The notes beneath the pieces were generated by a model. It made no database searches, was not told the DNA's origin, and was given only the letters and a program-made list of their open reading frames with translations. Below are positions 38,303 to 48,200 of a DNA stretch of 64,000 nt, piece by piece. The stretch is from Microbacterium hibisci (lineage in GTDB: Bacteria > Actinomycetota > Actinomycetes > Actinomycetales > Microbacteriaceae), in contig NZ_JADIJC010000008.1 of NCBI RefSeq assembly GCF_015278255.1, positions 1-64,000 of the forward strand. The letters are read 5' to 3'. Numbering within the stretch: the stretch's first letter is position 1; each line of letters opens with the position of its first letter. The translations under genes and the position numbers were made by a program.

Positions 38303-39877
38303 TCAGTACGCCCCCCTCGGCGTGATCATGACCTTCGCGGTGCGCCACATGATCTGGAGGTCGGTGGCGATCGACCAGTTCTCGACGTAGCGCAGGTCCA
38401 GCCGCACGCTCTCGTCCCACGACAGGTCGCTGCGACCGCTGATCTGCCACAGCCCGGTGATGCCGGGCTTGATGTAGAGGCGGCGGTAGACCGTGCCGTC
38501 GTACGCCGTCACCTCCGTCGGGAGGGGTGGGCGCGGACCGACGATGCTCATCTCGCCCCGCAGCACGTTGACGAACTGGGGCAGCTCGTCGATCGAGAAC
38601 TTCCTCAGCACCGCTCCGACGCGCGTGACGCGCGGATCGCGCTTCAGCTTGAACAACGGTCCTGCGCCCTCGTTCGCGGCATGGAGCTCGTCGCGCCGGG
38701 ACTCGGCATCCGCGCACATCGTCCGGAACTTCAGCATCCAGAACCGGCGCCCGTCGCGGCCCACCCGCAACTGGTGGAAGAGTACCGGACCGGGAGAGTC
38801 GAGCTTGATCGCGATCGCGATGAAAGGGGTGACGAGCGCGATCGGCACGAGCGCGAGCAGGGAGAGCACGACGTCCATGCCGCGCTTGATGGCGTGGACG
38901 CCTCCCTCGAAGTCGGGGATCTTCACCTGCACGAGCGGAAGACCGTCGAGCGGGCGCAGCGACAGTCTCGGGCCGGCCACGTCGGTGAGCCGGTTGCAGA
39001 GAACGAGCTCCGCCGCGGTCCCCTCGAGCTCCCAGCCGAGCCGTCGCACGAAGTCGCGATCGCCCTCGGGCGTGCTTGCGACGACGATGGCGTCCGCGCC
39101 CGAGGCGCGGCCGTGGGCCGCGGTCGAGTGGATGGAGCCGATGACGGGGTAGATGACGCCCGCGACGAGGATCGGCTGGGTCGAGGCGTCCGTCGTGGTG
39201 GCCCCGATCACGTGGTAGGCGTGGTGCGGGTCTTCGACGAGCTTCTCGATGACGTACTCGACGTCGTCCCGGGTGCCGGCGACGATCACGCGCGACACGC
39301 ACTCGCCGTGCACGCGGTCGAGGATCAGCTGCTTGCGCCACAGCCAGCGGCTGAACACGAGGGCGATGAGCCCGGCGGGGAGGGCGACGATGAGCTGCGC
39401 ACGCAGTCCGGGCAGCTGCGCGAGGATGAAGACGGTCGACAGGATGCCGAAGGCCAGGCCCGTCGCATGTCCGATGCGCTTGTACTCCGCGGAGCCGGCA
39501 CCGAGCACGGCGGGCTCGCGGGTGTGCGCGAGCCACAGCAGCGTCAGCCACGCGCACACGACGAAGACGCCGATCCGGGCCGGGCCGGCGAGCTCGGCGG
39601 GGCTCACCACCGGTCCGGTCTCGAACATCATCGCTGCCGCGGCGGCGAACGTGACGCTGACGGAGTCGGTCAGGTCCAGCCGCCGTCGGTAGCGCCGCTC
39701 CCAGAGTCGGCGGCGCTCCAGCGACGGCTGGACCCGTGGGGCTGTTGCAGCGGGAAGGACCTCGAAGGCCGGGCGCGACGGGACTGGGCGTCGGCGGAGC
39801 GTTCGGGTCACTCCACCGGCGCCCGCGGGCGCCGCGTCAGACGCGGTCTGATTCAGACCGCGGTCCACCGCGCGCAC
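38303..39877 (-). CDS. Undecaprenyl-phosphate sugar phosphotransferase (WbaP type)
   Basis: About 524 residues. Four membrane helices in the N-half, a CoA-binding-like middle domain (VSRVIVAGTRDDVEYVIEKL), one further helix and the catalytic bacterial sugar transferase domain: RGMDVVLSLLALVPIALVT, SPGPVLFHQLRVGRDGR, FWMLKFRTM, SIDELPQFVNVLRGEMSIV and GPRPPLP. It starts repeat-unit synthesis by moving a sugar-1-phosphate onto undecaprenyl phosphate. GTG start at 39877 with AGGGA upstream; the N-terminal 45 residues are loosely structured. This identifies the locus as lipid-carrier dependent. Confidence 0.93.
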   Translation of the reverse strand: MRAVDRGLNQTASDAAPAGAGGVTRTLRRRPVPSRPAFEVLPAATAPRVQPSLERRRLWERRYRRRLDLTDSVSVTFAAAAAMMFETGPVVSPAELAGPARIGVFVVCAWLTLLWLAHTREPAVLGAGSAEYKRIGHATGLAFGILSTVFILAQLPGLRAQLIVALPAGLIALVFSRWLWRKQLILDRVHGECVSRVIVAGTRDDVEYVIEKLVEDPHHAYHVIGATTTDASTQPILVAGVIYPVIGSIHSTAAHGRASGADAIVVASTPEGDRDFVRRLGWELEGTAAELVLCNRLTDVAGPRLSLRPLDGLPLVQVKIPDFEGGVHAIKRGMDVVLSLLALVPIALVTPFIAIAIKLDSPGPVLFHQLRVGRDGRRFWMLKFRTMCADAESRRDELHAANEGAGPLFKLKRDPRVTRVGAVLRKFSIDELPQFVNVLRGEMSIVGPRPPLPTEVTAYDGTVYRRLYIKPGITGLWQISGRSDLSWDESVRLDLRYVENWSIATDLQIMWRTAKVMITPRGAY

Positions 39878-40083
39878 GACGACGCGTCCCTAGCAGACAT
39901 CAACTTCCCCTGGTCGGCGCGACGTCGTCGTCGGGCTCCGTTGTCGAGTCGACCACCCCAAGTGCGCGAACCCGGCCGGGTTGTCGGGTCGATGGGAACG
40001 TCAGTTCGGGTACTGCGCCCCCCCGCGCGTTTGTCACTGTACGCCCGAGAAGCGGAGACCGGAAGACTTTTTTCTGAAAAGCC

Positions 40084-40111
40084 TTGACACCGCTATCTCA
40101 CCTCCGATAGT
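40084..40111 (+). promoter_or_regulatory. Promoter-like boxes reading antisense to the deacetylase gene
   Basis: TTGACA (40084-40089), 16 bases, GATAGT (40106-40111), preceded by an unusually T/A-rich stretch for this genome (40067-40080). It points into the 3' end of the deacetylase gene on the opposite strand. No rightward gene follows for more than 1.3 kb. The rest of 39878-40135 shows no gene. Confidence 0.3.
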
Positions 40112-40135
40112 GGACTCGGAGTCTCTTCGGGAAGC

Positions 40136-41302
40136 TCACCCGATCAGGTTGATCAGGGCGTCCAGCCCCATGCCGTAGTTGATGCGGATCGTGGGCAGCG
40201 CGAGCTTGTCGGCGCCGATCGTGACGTAGCCGGGCTCGATGGTGCGCGCCATCTCCCAGCCCGCCTGTCGCAGCCCTTCCTTCGCGGTGTCGTTGTAGTG
40301 CCCGAACGGATAAGCCACGATCTCCTTCACGCCGAGCACCCCGTACGACGCCTCCATGTCGGCCACGATCTCGGGCACGCCGAGGTTCGTGATGAGGCCG
40401 TCGCCGTTGGCGCCGGCGCGGTGCATGTCGTGCGTGTGCGAGCGGCGCAGCACGTACGGGCTGGGCGCCGGGTCCTGGCGCCAGGCCGTGATCATGAACG
40501 AGGTCGAGAGCACCTTGTACTTGTCGACCACCGGGACGGCGAGATCGAACCAGCTCTGGTCGGCGTCGTCGTCGGTCACGATCACCGAGTGGGTGGGGAG
40601 GAACAGCCGCCCGTCGATGAACGCCGACAGCTCGTCCCACGTCGGCAGATAGAAGCCGGTCGTGGCGATGTGGTTCAGGTGCGCGTCGAAGTCTCCGATG
40701 AAGGCGTAGTTGCCGCGCAGCCAGCCGCTCTCGCCCTCGGGGTTCGCGGTGAACTGGTGGTACATGAGGATCGGGATGCGGGCGTCCTCGGCCGCGTTCT
40801 GCTCCGGACTGACCCACGCGCCGTGCAGTGTCACCCGCCGGTCGGTGCACACGACCGGCTCGGACCCGTTGATCCGTGCCGGAATCGCGAGGCTTGCGGC
40901 ATCGGCCGGGGTCGCGTACCAGCCGGCGAAGACCAGGCCGTCCCGCGTCGGGATCGGCAGGCCGGTGTAGAGGGCGCCCTGCGTCTGCAGCATGGGGGCG
41001 TCGGAGATGCCGTCGCCCGCGAAGCTCACCGCGCACGCCGCCGGGTCGGTGGTCGCGGCGAGCAGCTGTTCCTCCGCGGTGAGCGGCGTAGGGGTGGGGG
41101 ACGGCGTCGGCGGCTCCGACGCGGCGGGCACGGCATCCGACTCGTCCGCGTCCGCGTCGCTCCCGGCCTGTGCGAAGCCGATCGCCGCGACGGTTCCGCC
41201 GATGACCGCGAGCACGACCACGGCGCCCGCGATGCCCGCGAACAGTCGTCGCCGGCGCACCCGCGCCGACGGCCGCGTGCTGCCCGTGCCGAAGGTGGCC
41301 AT
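40136..41302 (-). CDS. Membrane-anchored polysaccharide deacetylase with an InlB-like repeat
   Basis: About 388 residues. One N-terminal helix (about 20-45), a Pro/Thr linker (PPTPSPTPTPL), a segment resembling a Listeria-Bacteroides/InlB B-repeat (LPIPTRDGLVFAGWYATPAD, ending VTLHGAWV), then a NodB-type domain: ILMYHQF, VIVTDDDADQSWF (where TFDDG is usual), RRSHTHDMHR (metal His pair) and VAYPFGHYND. It probably removes acetyl groups from the exopolysaccharide or peptidoglycan outside the cell. The altered first Asp motif leaves activity open. ATG 41302; it lies upstream of the initiating transferase in the same direction, 258 bp apart. Confidence 0.88.
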   Translation of the reverse strand: MATFGTGSTRPSARVRRRRLFAGIAGAVVVLAVIGGTVAAIGFAQAGSDADADESDAVPAASEPPTPSPTPTPLTAEEQLLAATTDPAACAVSFAGDGISDAPMLQTQGALYTGLPIPTRDGLVFAGWYATPADAASLAIPARINGSEPVVCTDRRVTLHGAWVSPEQNAAEDARIPILMYHQFTANPEGESGWLRGNYAFIGDFDAHLNHIATTGFYLPTWDELSAFIDGRLFLPTHSVIVTDDDADQSWFDLAVPVVDKYKVLSTSFMITAWRQDPAPSPYVLRRSHTHDMHRAGANGDGLITNLGVPEIVADMEASYGVLGVKEIVAYPFGHYNDTAKEGLRQAGWEMARTIEPGYVTIGADKLALPTIRINYGMGLDALINLIG

Positions 41303-41450
41303 GCGACTCCCTGAGTCCCGGACCGCGCATCCCCACGTGCGATCTCCGAGGGGATGCTATCCGGATGCCGCACCCGCGCGCGCGACCGCGACGCGCGTTG
41401 TGGAGAACCGGCGTGACTTCCGGTGCGCCGGATCGCTACGCTCGGTTGCC

Positions 41451-41813
41451 ATGCTCCCTGCCGACTGGATCGAACACCGCCGCGCCGACGGCGAGCTCGT
41501 GGGCTGGATGCGCGCCGACGGCGCCGGCTTCCGGGTCTACGATCTGCTCGGCCGAGACCGCACGCCGGCGCCCGGCGACCCGATCGACTGGCTCGACGCC
41601 GAGGAGCTGCTCGATGAGCTCGGCATCGGCTACCTCGCCGATCGCTGGACGCTGCGCCGCGAGGGCGCGGAGCGCCCGGTGCGGATCGCGGAGGCGAGCC
41701 CCCGGGGCGTGACGGTCGTCGCCGACGAGTACGGGGCGGCGTCGGCCGTCGGGGCGGTGCTGGAGCGCTTCCGGCTGCCCTTCCCGGTCGGCGACGATCT
41801 CCTTCCGGCCTGA
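41451..41813 (+). CDS. Small conserved-looking hypothetical protein
   Basis: About 120 residues, soluble, acidic, no signal peptide or known motif. It begins MLPADWIEHRRADGELVGWM and reads like a compact two-part beta-rich protein with ITLRREG-like strands. Codon use matches neighbours and the frame is free of low-complexity sequence, so I take it as real. Start ATG 41451, with no strong ribosome binding site seen. Convergent with the LVIVD gene. Function unknown. Confidence 0.65.
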   Translation: MLPADWIEHRRADGELVGWMRADGAGFRVYDLLGRDRTPAPGDPIDWLDAEELLDELGIGYLADRWTLRREGAERPVRIAEASPRGVTVVADEYGAASAVGAVLERFRLPFPVGDDLLPA

Positions 41814-41873
41814 TCCCGGACGTCGCGGCGCGGGCAGGTGCGGGGAGCGTTCTTCCGGGCCCCGACGTGACGA

Positions 41874-41901
41874 TGCCCGGCGGTCCGAAGACCACCGGGC
41901 A
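41874..41901. terminator. Hairpin between convergent genes
   Basis: TGCCCGGCGGTC and GACCACCGGGCA pair over 12 positions with one mismatch, closed by CGAA. It lies between the stops of the 120-residue gene and the LVIVD gene and may serve both. Confidence 0.65.
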
Positions 41902-41924
41902 CCGTCGTGCTGTCGCTGCGGGTG

Positions 41925-43706
41925 TCAGCCGAACGTGGCCGACAGAGCCGCGATCGCCTGCGCCAGGTCGGAGTCGGGTGCCGCACCCGACTTGCGCGCC
42001 GCGTTGGCGAGGTGATCGACGACCGACCCGCCGTTGCCCTTCGCGGCGAGCATCTCGGCCTTGTCGAGATGGCCGCGGGCGTCGGTCAGCGCCTTGCCGG
42101 CGAGAGTGCCCGCCCGCTCGGCCTGATCGACGTAGGACCGCACCACCGCGAAGCTGGGCGCGTGCTCGTACCGCGGCTGGGCCTGCGCGTTGAACAGGCC
42201 GACGGAGTACTCACCCGCGGCCGTGATCTCGTTGGCGCTCAGGTGCGCGCTCGGCTGCAGCGCGAGGCTGTCGAACCCGCGGCCGATCTCGTTGCCGTAG
42301 ACGTTGCCGTTGTACCAGTAGGTCGACCAGTAGCCGCCGGTGACGAGGCTCGTCGCGCTCATCGGGCCGCGGTCGAAGTACGCGATCTCGACCGGGTTGG
42401 CGCTGTCGGTGAAGTCGAAGATCGACAGTCCGCCCTGGTACCAGGCCTGCACCATGATGTCGCGGCCGGGCACCGGGATGAGCGAGCCGTTGTGCGCGAC
42501 GCAGTTCTCCTGCGCCGTCTGGACCGCCGGCATCTTGTAGTAGCTGCGGAACTCGAGCTTGCCGTCCACGATGTCGAAGATGGCGTTGGCGCCCCAGTTG
42601 TCGGGGTCCTGCTCGCGGCATCGTGCGCCGCTGCCGCCGCCCCACTCGTCGGTGAAGACGACCTTGGTGCCGTCGTTGTTGAACGTCGCCGAGTGCCAGT
42701 ACGCGAAGCGCGGGTCGGTCACGGCATCGATGCGGACCGGGTTCACCGGGTCGCTGATGTCGATCAGGATGCCGTTGCCCTCGCATGCTCCGGCCGCGAG
42801 GCCGATCGCGGGGTAAGCCGTGATGTCGTGGCACGCGTCGGTGGCCGACGTGCTCTGGAAGCCCTCGCCGTGGCTGCCGCCCGGCCAGAGGCCCGCGGGG
42901 CTGCCGCTCTCGGCAGTGAACAGGCGCGCCTCGTTCACGACCGCCGCCGACGCCGGGTCGGCGAGCGGCACCTTGATGACCTCGACCTGGAAGCGGGCCG
43001 TGTCGATGGGGTTGCCGTTCGCGTCGAGGTAGGCCTCCTCGGTGTTGGCGTTCGTGGGGTTCACGCAGCCTTCGAGCGCGGTGGTCGTCGTGCGGACGCC
43101 CGCGGTTCCCGACACGTAGACGTACACGTTCTCGGTGTCGTCGGGGTCTTCCACGACGGTGTGCGTGTGCGAGCCGCGGCACGTCTGCACCGCGGTGACC
43201 TGCACCGGGTTCAGGATGTCGGAGATGTCGAAGACGCGGACGCCGCGGAAGTTCTGCGGGTCGGTCGCCGAGACGTTCGTCGTGCCGCAGTCGAGGCGGC
43301 CCGGGGCCGACTCGACCGACATGAAGAGCAGGTCGCCGAAGACCGAGACGTCGCCCTGCCCGCCCGGGCACACGAAGGTGCCCTCGAGGCTCGGCGACGC
43401 GGGGTCGCTGACGTCGTAGATCTGGAATCCGTAGTAGTTGCCCGCGATCGCGTAGTCGCCGGTGAACGCGAGATCGGAGTTCGTCGTGAAGGGCGAGGTC
43501 TTCTGCTGCGCCGACAGCAGGGCGATGTTGCTCGCCGCCTGGCCGGCGTCATGCAGTCCGGCGGTCAGGCCTTCGCGGGGGTCGGGGTCGGCGGCGTCGG
43601 CCAGCGCGGTGGTCGCCGTCATCATGGAGAACCCGAGCGCCAGCGTGCCGACGGCGGCAAGCGTGCGAGTGCGCCAATGCGATCTGTGGGGAGATCGTGT
43701 CTTCAT
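41925..43706 (-). CDS. Secreted LVIVD-repeat (propeller-like) protein
   Basis: About 593 residues. Signal peptide (1-35, ending ALADAAD). Repeated segments of the LVIVD type follow: FQIYDVSDPASPSLEGTF, VRVFDISDILNPVQVTAV, GILIDISDPVNPVRID, LSIFDFTDSANPVEIAY. These build a beta-propeller usually exposed on the surface. The C-terminal 90 residues are helical and may be a separate domain (HLDKAEMLAAKGNGGSVVD). Four or more Cys residues suggest disulphides. ATG 43706, with GGAAGG upstream. Function in bacteria is not established; ligand binding is likely. Divergent from the DUF305 lipoprotein. Confidence 0.85.
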   Translation of the reverse strand: MKTRSPHRSHWRTRTLAAVGTLALGFSMMTATTALADAADPDPREGLTAGLHDAGQAASNIALLSAQQKTSPFTTNSDLAFTGDYAIAGNYYGFQIYDVSDPASPSLEGTFVCPGGQGDVSVFGDLLFMSVESAPGRLDCGTTNVSATDPQNFRGVRVFDISDILNPVQVTAVQTCRGSHTHTVVEDPDDTENVYVYVSGTAGVRTTTTALEGCVNPTNANTEEAYLDANGNPIDTARFQVEVIKVPLADPASAAVVNEARLFTAESGSPAGLWPGGSHGEGFQSTSATDACHDITAYPAIGLAAGACEGNGILIDISDPVNPVRIDAVTDPRFAYWHSATFNNDGTKVVFTDEWGGGSGARCREQDPDNWGANAIFDIVDGKLEFRSYYKMPAVQTAQENCVAHNGSLIPVPGRDIMVQAWYQGGLSIFDFTDSANPVEIAYFDRGPMSATSLVTGGYWSTYWYNGNVYGNEIGRGFDSLALQPSAHLSANEITAAGEYSVGLFNAQAQPRYEHAPSFAVVRSYVDQAERAGTLAGKALTDARGHLDKAEMLAAKGNGGSVVDHLANAARKSGAAPDSDLAQAIAALSATFG

Positions 43707-43810
43707 GCAGGTGTGGCCTTCCAAATCAGCATTGCATCATCGATATGTCGGTTTGTTGCTCACGCCGAAGTGCATTCCGCGCCGTCTGGGGGCGGAGCCG
43801 ATCGCACTTC

Positions 43811-43829
43811 GCATACTGCGTCGGTATGC
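43811..43829. promoter_or_regulatory. Inverted repeat in the divergent LVIVD / DUF305 intergenic region
   Basis: GCATAC and GTATGC, seven bases apart, form a perfect 6+6 palindrome in an A/T-richer stretch. The 251-bp space between 43706 and 43958 must hold two divergent promoters; this could be a shared operator. No clear -35/-10 pair was identified. Confidence 0.3.
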
Positions 43830-43957
43830 AGTTATATGAATGGAACGTATCGGTGACGTGTGAGCCACCGCTACAGCAATCATTAACTTTCTGTTTCGTC
43901 GGTCGTCAGGGCCCCTCGGCCGCGCATGATGGAGCAATCCCTACGAGAGGTTCGATC

Positions 43958-44629
43958 ATGTCGACGCCGACCCCGACCCGATTGGTCTTGCTCGGTGCCG
44001 CGGCCCTCCTCATGGTCGGGCTCTCGGCGTGCACGGCAGAGCCGGATGAGGTCGCGCCGCTGCCGACCAGCCCCGTCGTGCAGCTGGGCGCGCCGGGCGA
44101 GCCGAACCGCACGCTGTCGCCGGAGGAGGCGGCCGAGCTCGACTCGCCGACCTACGTCGAGCAGGACGTGCTCTTCGTGCGTGACATGCTCCACCACCAC
44201 TCGCAGGCGATCGAGATGACCGGCTACGTCGACGAGCGCACGACCGACGACGACATCCGGCTGCTGGCCGAACGCATGGCCGTGAGTCAGACCGATGAGA
44301 TCACCCAGCTCGAGACCTGGCTGCAGACGCGGGGCGAACCCGTGCGCGATCCCGACGAGTCCCACGCGCATACGTCCGAGTCGATGCCCGGGCTCCTCAC
44401 CGAGGCCGAGCTCGCCGAGCTGGAGGGCGCCGAGGGCGAAGAGTTCGACCGGCTCTTCCTCACGTACATGATCAAGCACCACGAGGGAGCGATCCAGATG
44501 GTGACCGACCTCTACGCGGAGGGCGGCGGTCAGGAGTCCGACATCGATGTCTTCGCCCGTCATGTCGAGGCCGACCAGGGCATCGAGATCGCCCGCATGG
44601 AGGAGCTGCTCGCCCAGCGCGAGGGCTGA
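43958..44629 (+). CDS. DUF305 lipoprotein
   Basis: About 223 residues. Lipobox GLSAC gives a lipid anchor near residue 25. The domain has two HH-containing halves: FVRDMLHHHSQAIEMTGYV and LTYMIKHHEGAIQMVTDLY, each followed by a helix ending in Glu-rich sequence, which is the DUF305 (ferritin-like helical) pattern. The His/Met-rich helices suit metal binding, often copper, but no proof is visible. ATG 43958 with AGAGG upstream. Confidence 0.92.
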   Translation: MSTPTPTRLVLLGAAALLMVGLSACTAEPDEVAPLPTSPVVQLGAPGEPNRTLSPEEAAELDSPTYVEQDVLFVRDMLHHHSQAIEMTGYVDERTTDDDIRLLAERMAVSQTDEITQLETWLQTRGEPVRDPDESHAHTSESMPGLLTEAELAELEGAEGEEFDRLFLTYMIKHHEGAIQMVTDLYAEGGGQESDIDVFARHVEADQGIEIARMEELLAQREG

Positions 44630-44691
44630 TCCCACGACGTCGCACGGGTCTCCGAGGACCGCTGCTGCGGCACGGTCGGTACAGTGAGCCC

Positions 44692-45204
44692 ATGACGACG
44701 CTCGTGCTCACCGTGGTCGGCGACGACAGGGCAGGACTGGTCGCGGCGGTCGCAGATGTGGTCGGCAACCACGGCGGCAACTGGGAGAACAGTCAGCTGG
44801 CCGAGCTGTCGGGGGCGTTCGCCGGGATCATCGAGGTGTCGATCGCGCCGGAGCGCGCGGCCGAGCTGCGAGAGGCACTCGGCGTGCTCGACGGCCTGCT
44901 CAAGGTCACCGTGCACGCCGGCACCGAGGAGCCGCCCGCGACCGATGCCCGGCCGCTGACGATCGAGGTGATCGGCAACGATCATCCCGGAATCGTGCGC
45001 GACGTCTCGGCCGCGCTCCGCGCCCACGGGGTGAGCATCGACCACCTGAGCACCCGCACCACCGAGGCGGCGATGTACGGCGGCCGACTGTTCGAGGCGA
45101 CGGTCGTCGCCCGGGTTCCGGCATCCGTCGATCTCGCGAAGCTGACCGGCGACCTCGAGCGCCTCGCGACCGAGATCCAGGTCGACGTCACCCTCGGCTC
45201 CTGA
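44692..45204 (+). CDS. Double ACT-domain protein (GcvR-like)
   Basis: About 170 residues made of two ACT domains: LVLTVVGDDRAGLVAAVADVV at the start and IEVIGNDHPGIVRDVSAALR from about residue 87. ACT pairs bind amino acids and regulate metabolism; the closest pattern is the glycine cleavage repressor accessory protein GcvR, which has no DNA-binding domain. No gcv gene is nearby, so the target is unknown. ATG 44692. Confidence 0.88.
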   Translation: MTTLVLTVVGDDRAGLVAAVADVVGNHGGNWENSQLAELSGAFAGIIEVSIAPERAAELREALGVLDGLLKVTVHAGTEEPPATDARPLTIEVIGNDHPGIVRDVSAALRAHGVSIDHLSTRTTEAAMYGGRLFEATVVARVPASVDLAKLTGDLERLATEIQVDVTLGS

Positions 45205-45239
45205 CCGGGCCGCGCCCGCGCGTGTCGCTGCGGGTCCGC

Positions 45240-48200
45240 TCAGGCGAGGTCGCGCAGTCGCGCGGCGAGGCCGGTCTCGTCGCCGGCGCGGCGCTCGTAG
45301 CCGACGGCGATGATGAGGAGCACGACGCCGACGACCGACAGGGTGATCCACCACGGCATCGCCTCGATGCCGCGGCCGATCTGCACCATGAAGGCGAGCA
45401 CGTTCTCGACCGGCAGCACGACGATGCCGATGAGGAACGGCGCCGCGAGCCGCTGCGTCGCGCCGACCAGGATCGCCGCGAGCGCGATCGCCATCACGAG
45501 GATCGCGCGCCACGTGCGCGGGTCGGTGTAGGTCGCCGCGACCGAGGCGCTGAGCATCGTCACGAGCCCGGGAGCGAGCAGTGCCCACGACCCGGTCCAT
45601 CCCGCGGGCCACGAGTCGAGCGTCCGCCGTGGCGCGCCGGTCGCCGGCCGGCCGGAAGGCCCGCCCGCCGGTCGCCGCAGCGCGAGCGCGCCGGCCGCGA
45701 GGAGGAACGCCCCCAGCGGCAGTGAGAACCACTCCACCCGCAGGTCGCGGGGGCTCCAGGCGACCACCGCCGTCACGAACGACACCGCGAACACGAACCA
45801 CACCGGCGGCAGCCCGGTCGGCCCCCGCAGGCTCCGCGCCGCGACCACGACCATGAAGGCGAGCAGCGCCAGCAGCAGCGCCCACATCGTCCAGATCACG
45901 AACCAGTCCCGCTCGATCGCCGGCCACGTCGCGACGCCCAGGATCAGCACGGCGGGGGCCCCGAGCCATCGCGTCTCGGCGAGGGGCGAGTCGGCGGGGG
46001 TCTGCCGGCGCAGCAGCGCGGCGGCGCTCGCCGCGGCGCCGGTGCCCAGCAGCCCGAACGCGAGCGCGGCGACGACCGCGGGATCGCTGGGCGCCGCATC
46101 GAGCCCGACGCCCCAGCGCACGCCCTGCACCGCGGCGGCGGTGGCCGCGAGCACCGCGGCGGCGAGCGTCGGCACGCGCAGCGCGCGGAGGCGCCTGATC
46201 CGCGGGCGGGCGGTCTTCGTGACGACGACGGATGCCGCGACCAGCAGCCAGGCCGCACCCACGAGCCCGTACGCCCGGGCGGGAGAGCCGCCCCCGAGTG
46301 TGAGCACCGGCGGCTCGGCGTACGTCCCCGCGAGGGCGAGCGCGACCAGCACGGGCACGACGGCGACGCCGAGCCCGGCGGCGTACAGGCCCGGAGCCGG
46401 GCGTCCGCGCGCCGTGAGAACCGCCGCGACGAGCGCGGCGACGAGCGCCGGCGGCAGGAGGTACGGCTCCAGGCCCGTGACGCCGGCGATGCCCCACGCG
46501 CTCCACAGCGCCCCCGTGAATGCTGCGCCCGCGAGAGGCCACGCGGAGCGCCGCGGTGAGAGCAGCGCCTCGGCGACGAACCCGATGCCGAGGATCAGGA
46601 GCACGAGCAGCGTCGTGGGAAGTCCGGCCGACGCGCGCACGAGCGACAGCAGCACCGCGATGACGGCGGTGAGGAGAGCGGATGCCTCGACCGCCACCAC
46701 GGCGAGGCGCGCGTGCCGTCGAGGTACACGCCGTCGGAGCGCCTCGCGCAGCGCGTCCGCCGATGCGAGCACGCCCGCGACGAGCGCCGCGATCACCGGC
46801 AGCACGACCGGCGAGCCGCTCATCGGCAGGAGCTCGGCACCGAGGCACACGGCCACCACCGCGGCCGCGGGCACGAGGGTCGCGGCCGCGAGCGTGCGGA
46901 CGACGACGCTCAGACCACGCCTCGTCGTCGTGACGAGCGTCAGAGCCAACAGGAAGACGACGGTCGTCGACAGTGCGGTCCACCCGCTGCGCTGGATCAC
47001 GACCTGCAGCACGCCGATCGCGAACGGCACGGCGGTCACGGCGAGGACGGCGTACCACTCGCGCGAGGGCACACGACGGATGAAGGTCACCGCGATGGCG
47101 ACGGCACCGGCGACGCAGGTGGTGAGGCAGACCACCACGATCGCGTCGGCACCGCTGCGGGCGAGCGCAGTGGCGAACACCACCAGCGCGTACGCGAAGG
47201 CGACGCCGACGTGCACGAACCGCGCCGCGCGCGGCACCGTCGTGGCGAGGACCGCCGTGGTTGCGACGACGGCGGCGCCGGCCCACACGGTCAGCGCGTC
47301 GTCATGCCACGAGAGCACGGCGGCGAACACCACGGCGGCGTGCGCGCCCGCCACGAGGGGCATGCGGACGGCCGCCCCGGCGTCGCGCAGCCCTGCGGCC
47401 ACGACCGCGCTCACGACGACGGCCGCGCCCAGCGCGATCGCGATGCGGGCCGACACCTCGATCTGCGCGAGGGTCAGCACGGTGAGAAAGGCGAGCACGG
47501 CGAACCAGGCCCCGACGAACCCGAGCCGGCGCGTGCCGAGCGGTCGCGGCATCCGGATCCCGTCCGGCTGCTCCGGTCCGTCGGGTTCTTTCGCGGCAGG
47601 GAGATCGGATGCCGCAGCCCCGGCGCCGTCGTCGGTGACGGCGTCACGCGGTGCCGTGAGGGCGGCGAACGCGGCGAGGCCGAGCGCGAGGGCGGCGAGT
47701 CCGGCGGTGAGGCTGAGAGCGGCCGTTTCGGGGAGGATCACGACATCGGCCGACGGGCGTGCCAGCGTGCCCGCGAGCGTGAGGAGCGCCGTCATGGTGG
47801 GGACGACCGCGACGGCCGCCACGACCACGACGGCCCCGCCGAACAGCGGACCCGCCGGCACGGCGCGATGCAGCGGCGACAGTGCTCCGAGGACGACGAG
47901 TCCCAGGGCGGTGGCGACCGGGAAGGCGCCGAGCCACCCGGCCATGGCGGATGAGGGGACGGCGAGCGGCAGCACCGCGAACGCCGCCACGATCGCCGCG
48001 CCGGCGGCGCCCGTCCACACCGCGCCGGCGGGGTGCCGGGCCGAGGCCACCGCGAGCGCCGCGACGCACACGAAGACCGCGGAGGCGAGGACGGCGACCG
48101 GGACGCCGGCGGCGGCATCCGTCCCCCACACGACCAGGAGTGCCGCGGCGGTGAGCCCGAACTGCGCGACGGTCAGGGTGACGCGCTCAGTCGTCAGCGG

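Noticed and set aside
39848-39866. A 9+9 palindrome (GCGGTCTGA / TCAGACCGC) as an operator
   Set aside because: It lies within the N-terminal coding part of the WbaP-type gene, downstream of its start; likely chance in GC-rich DNA.
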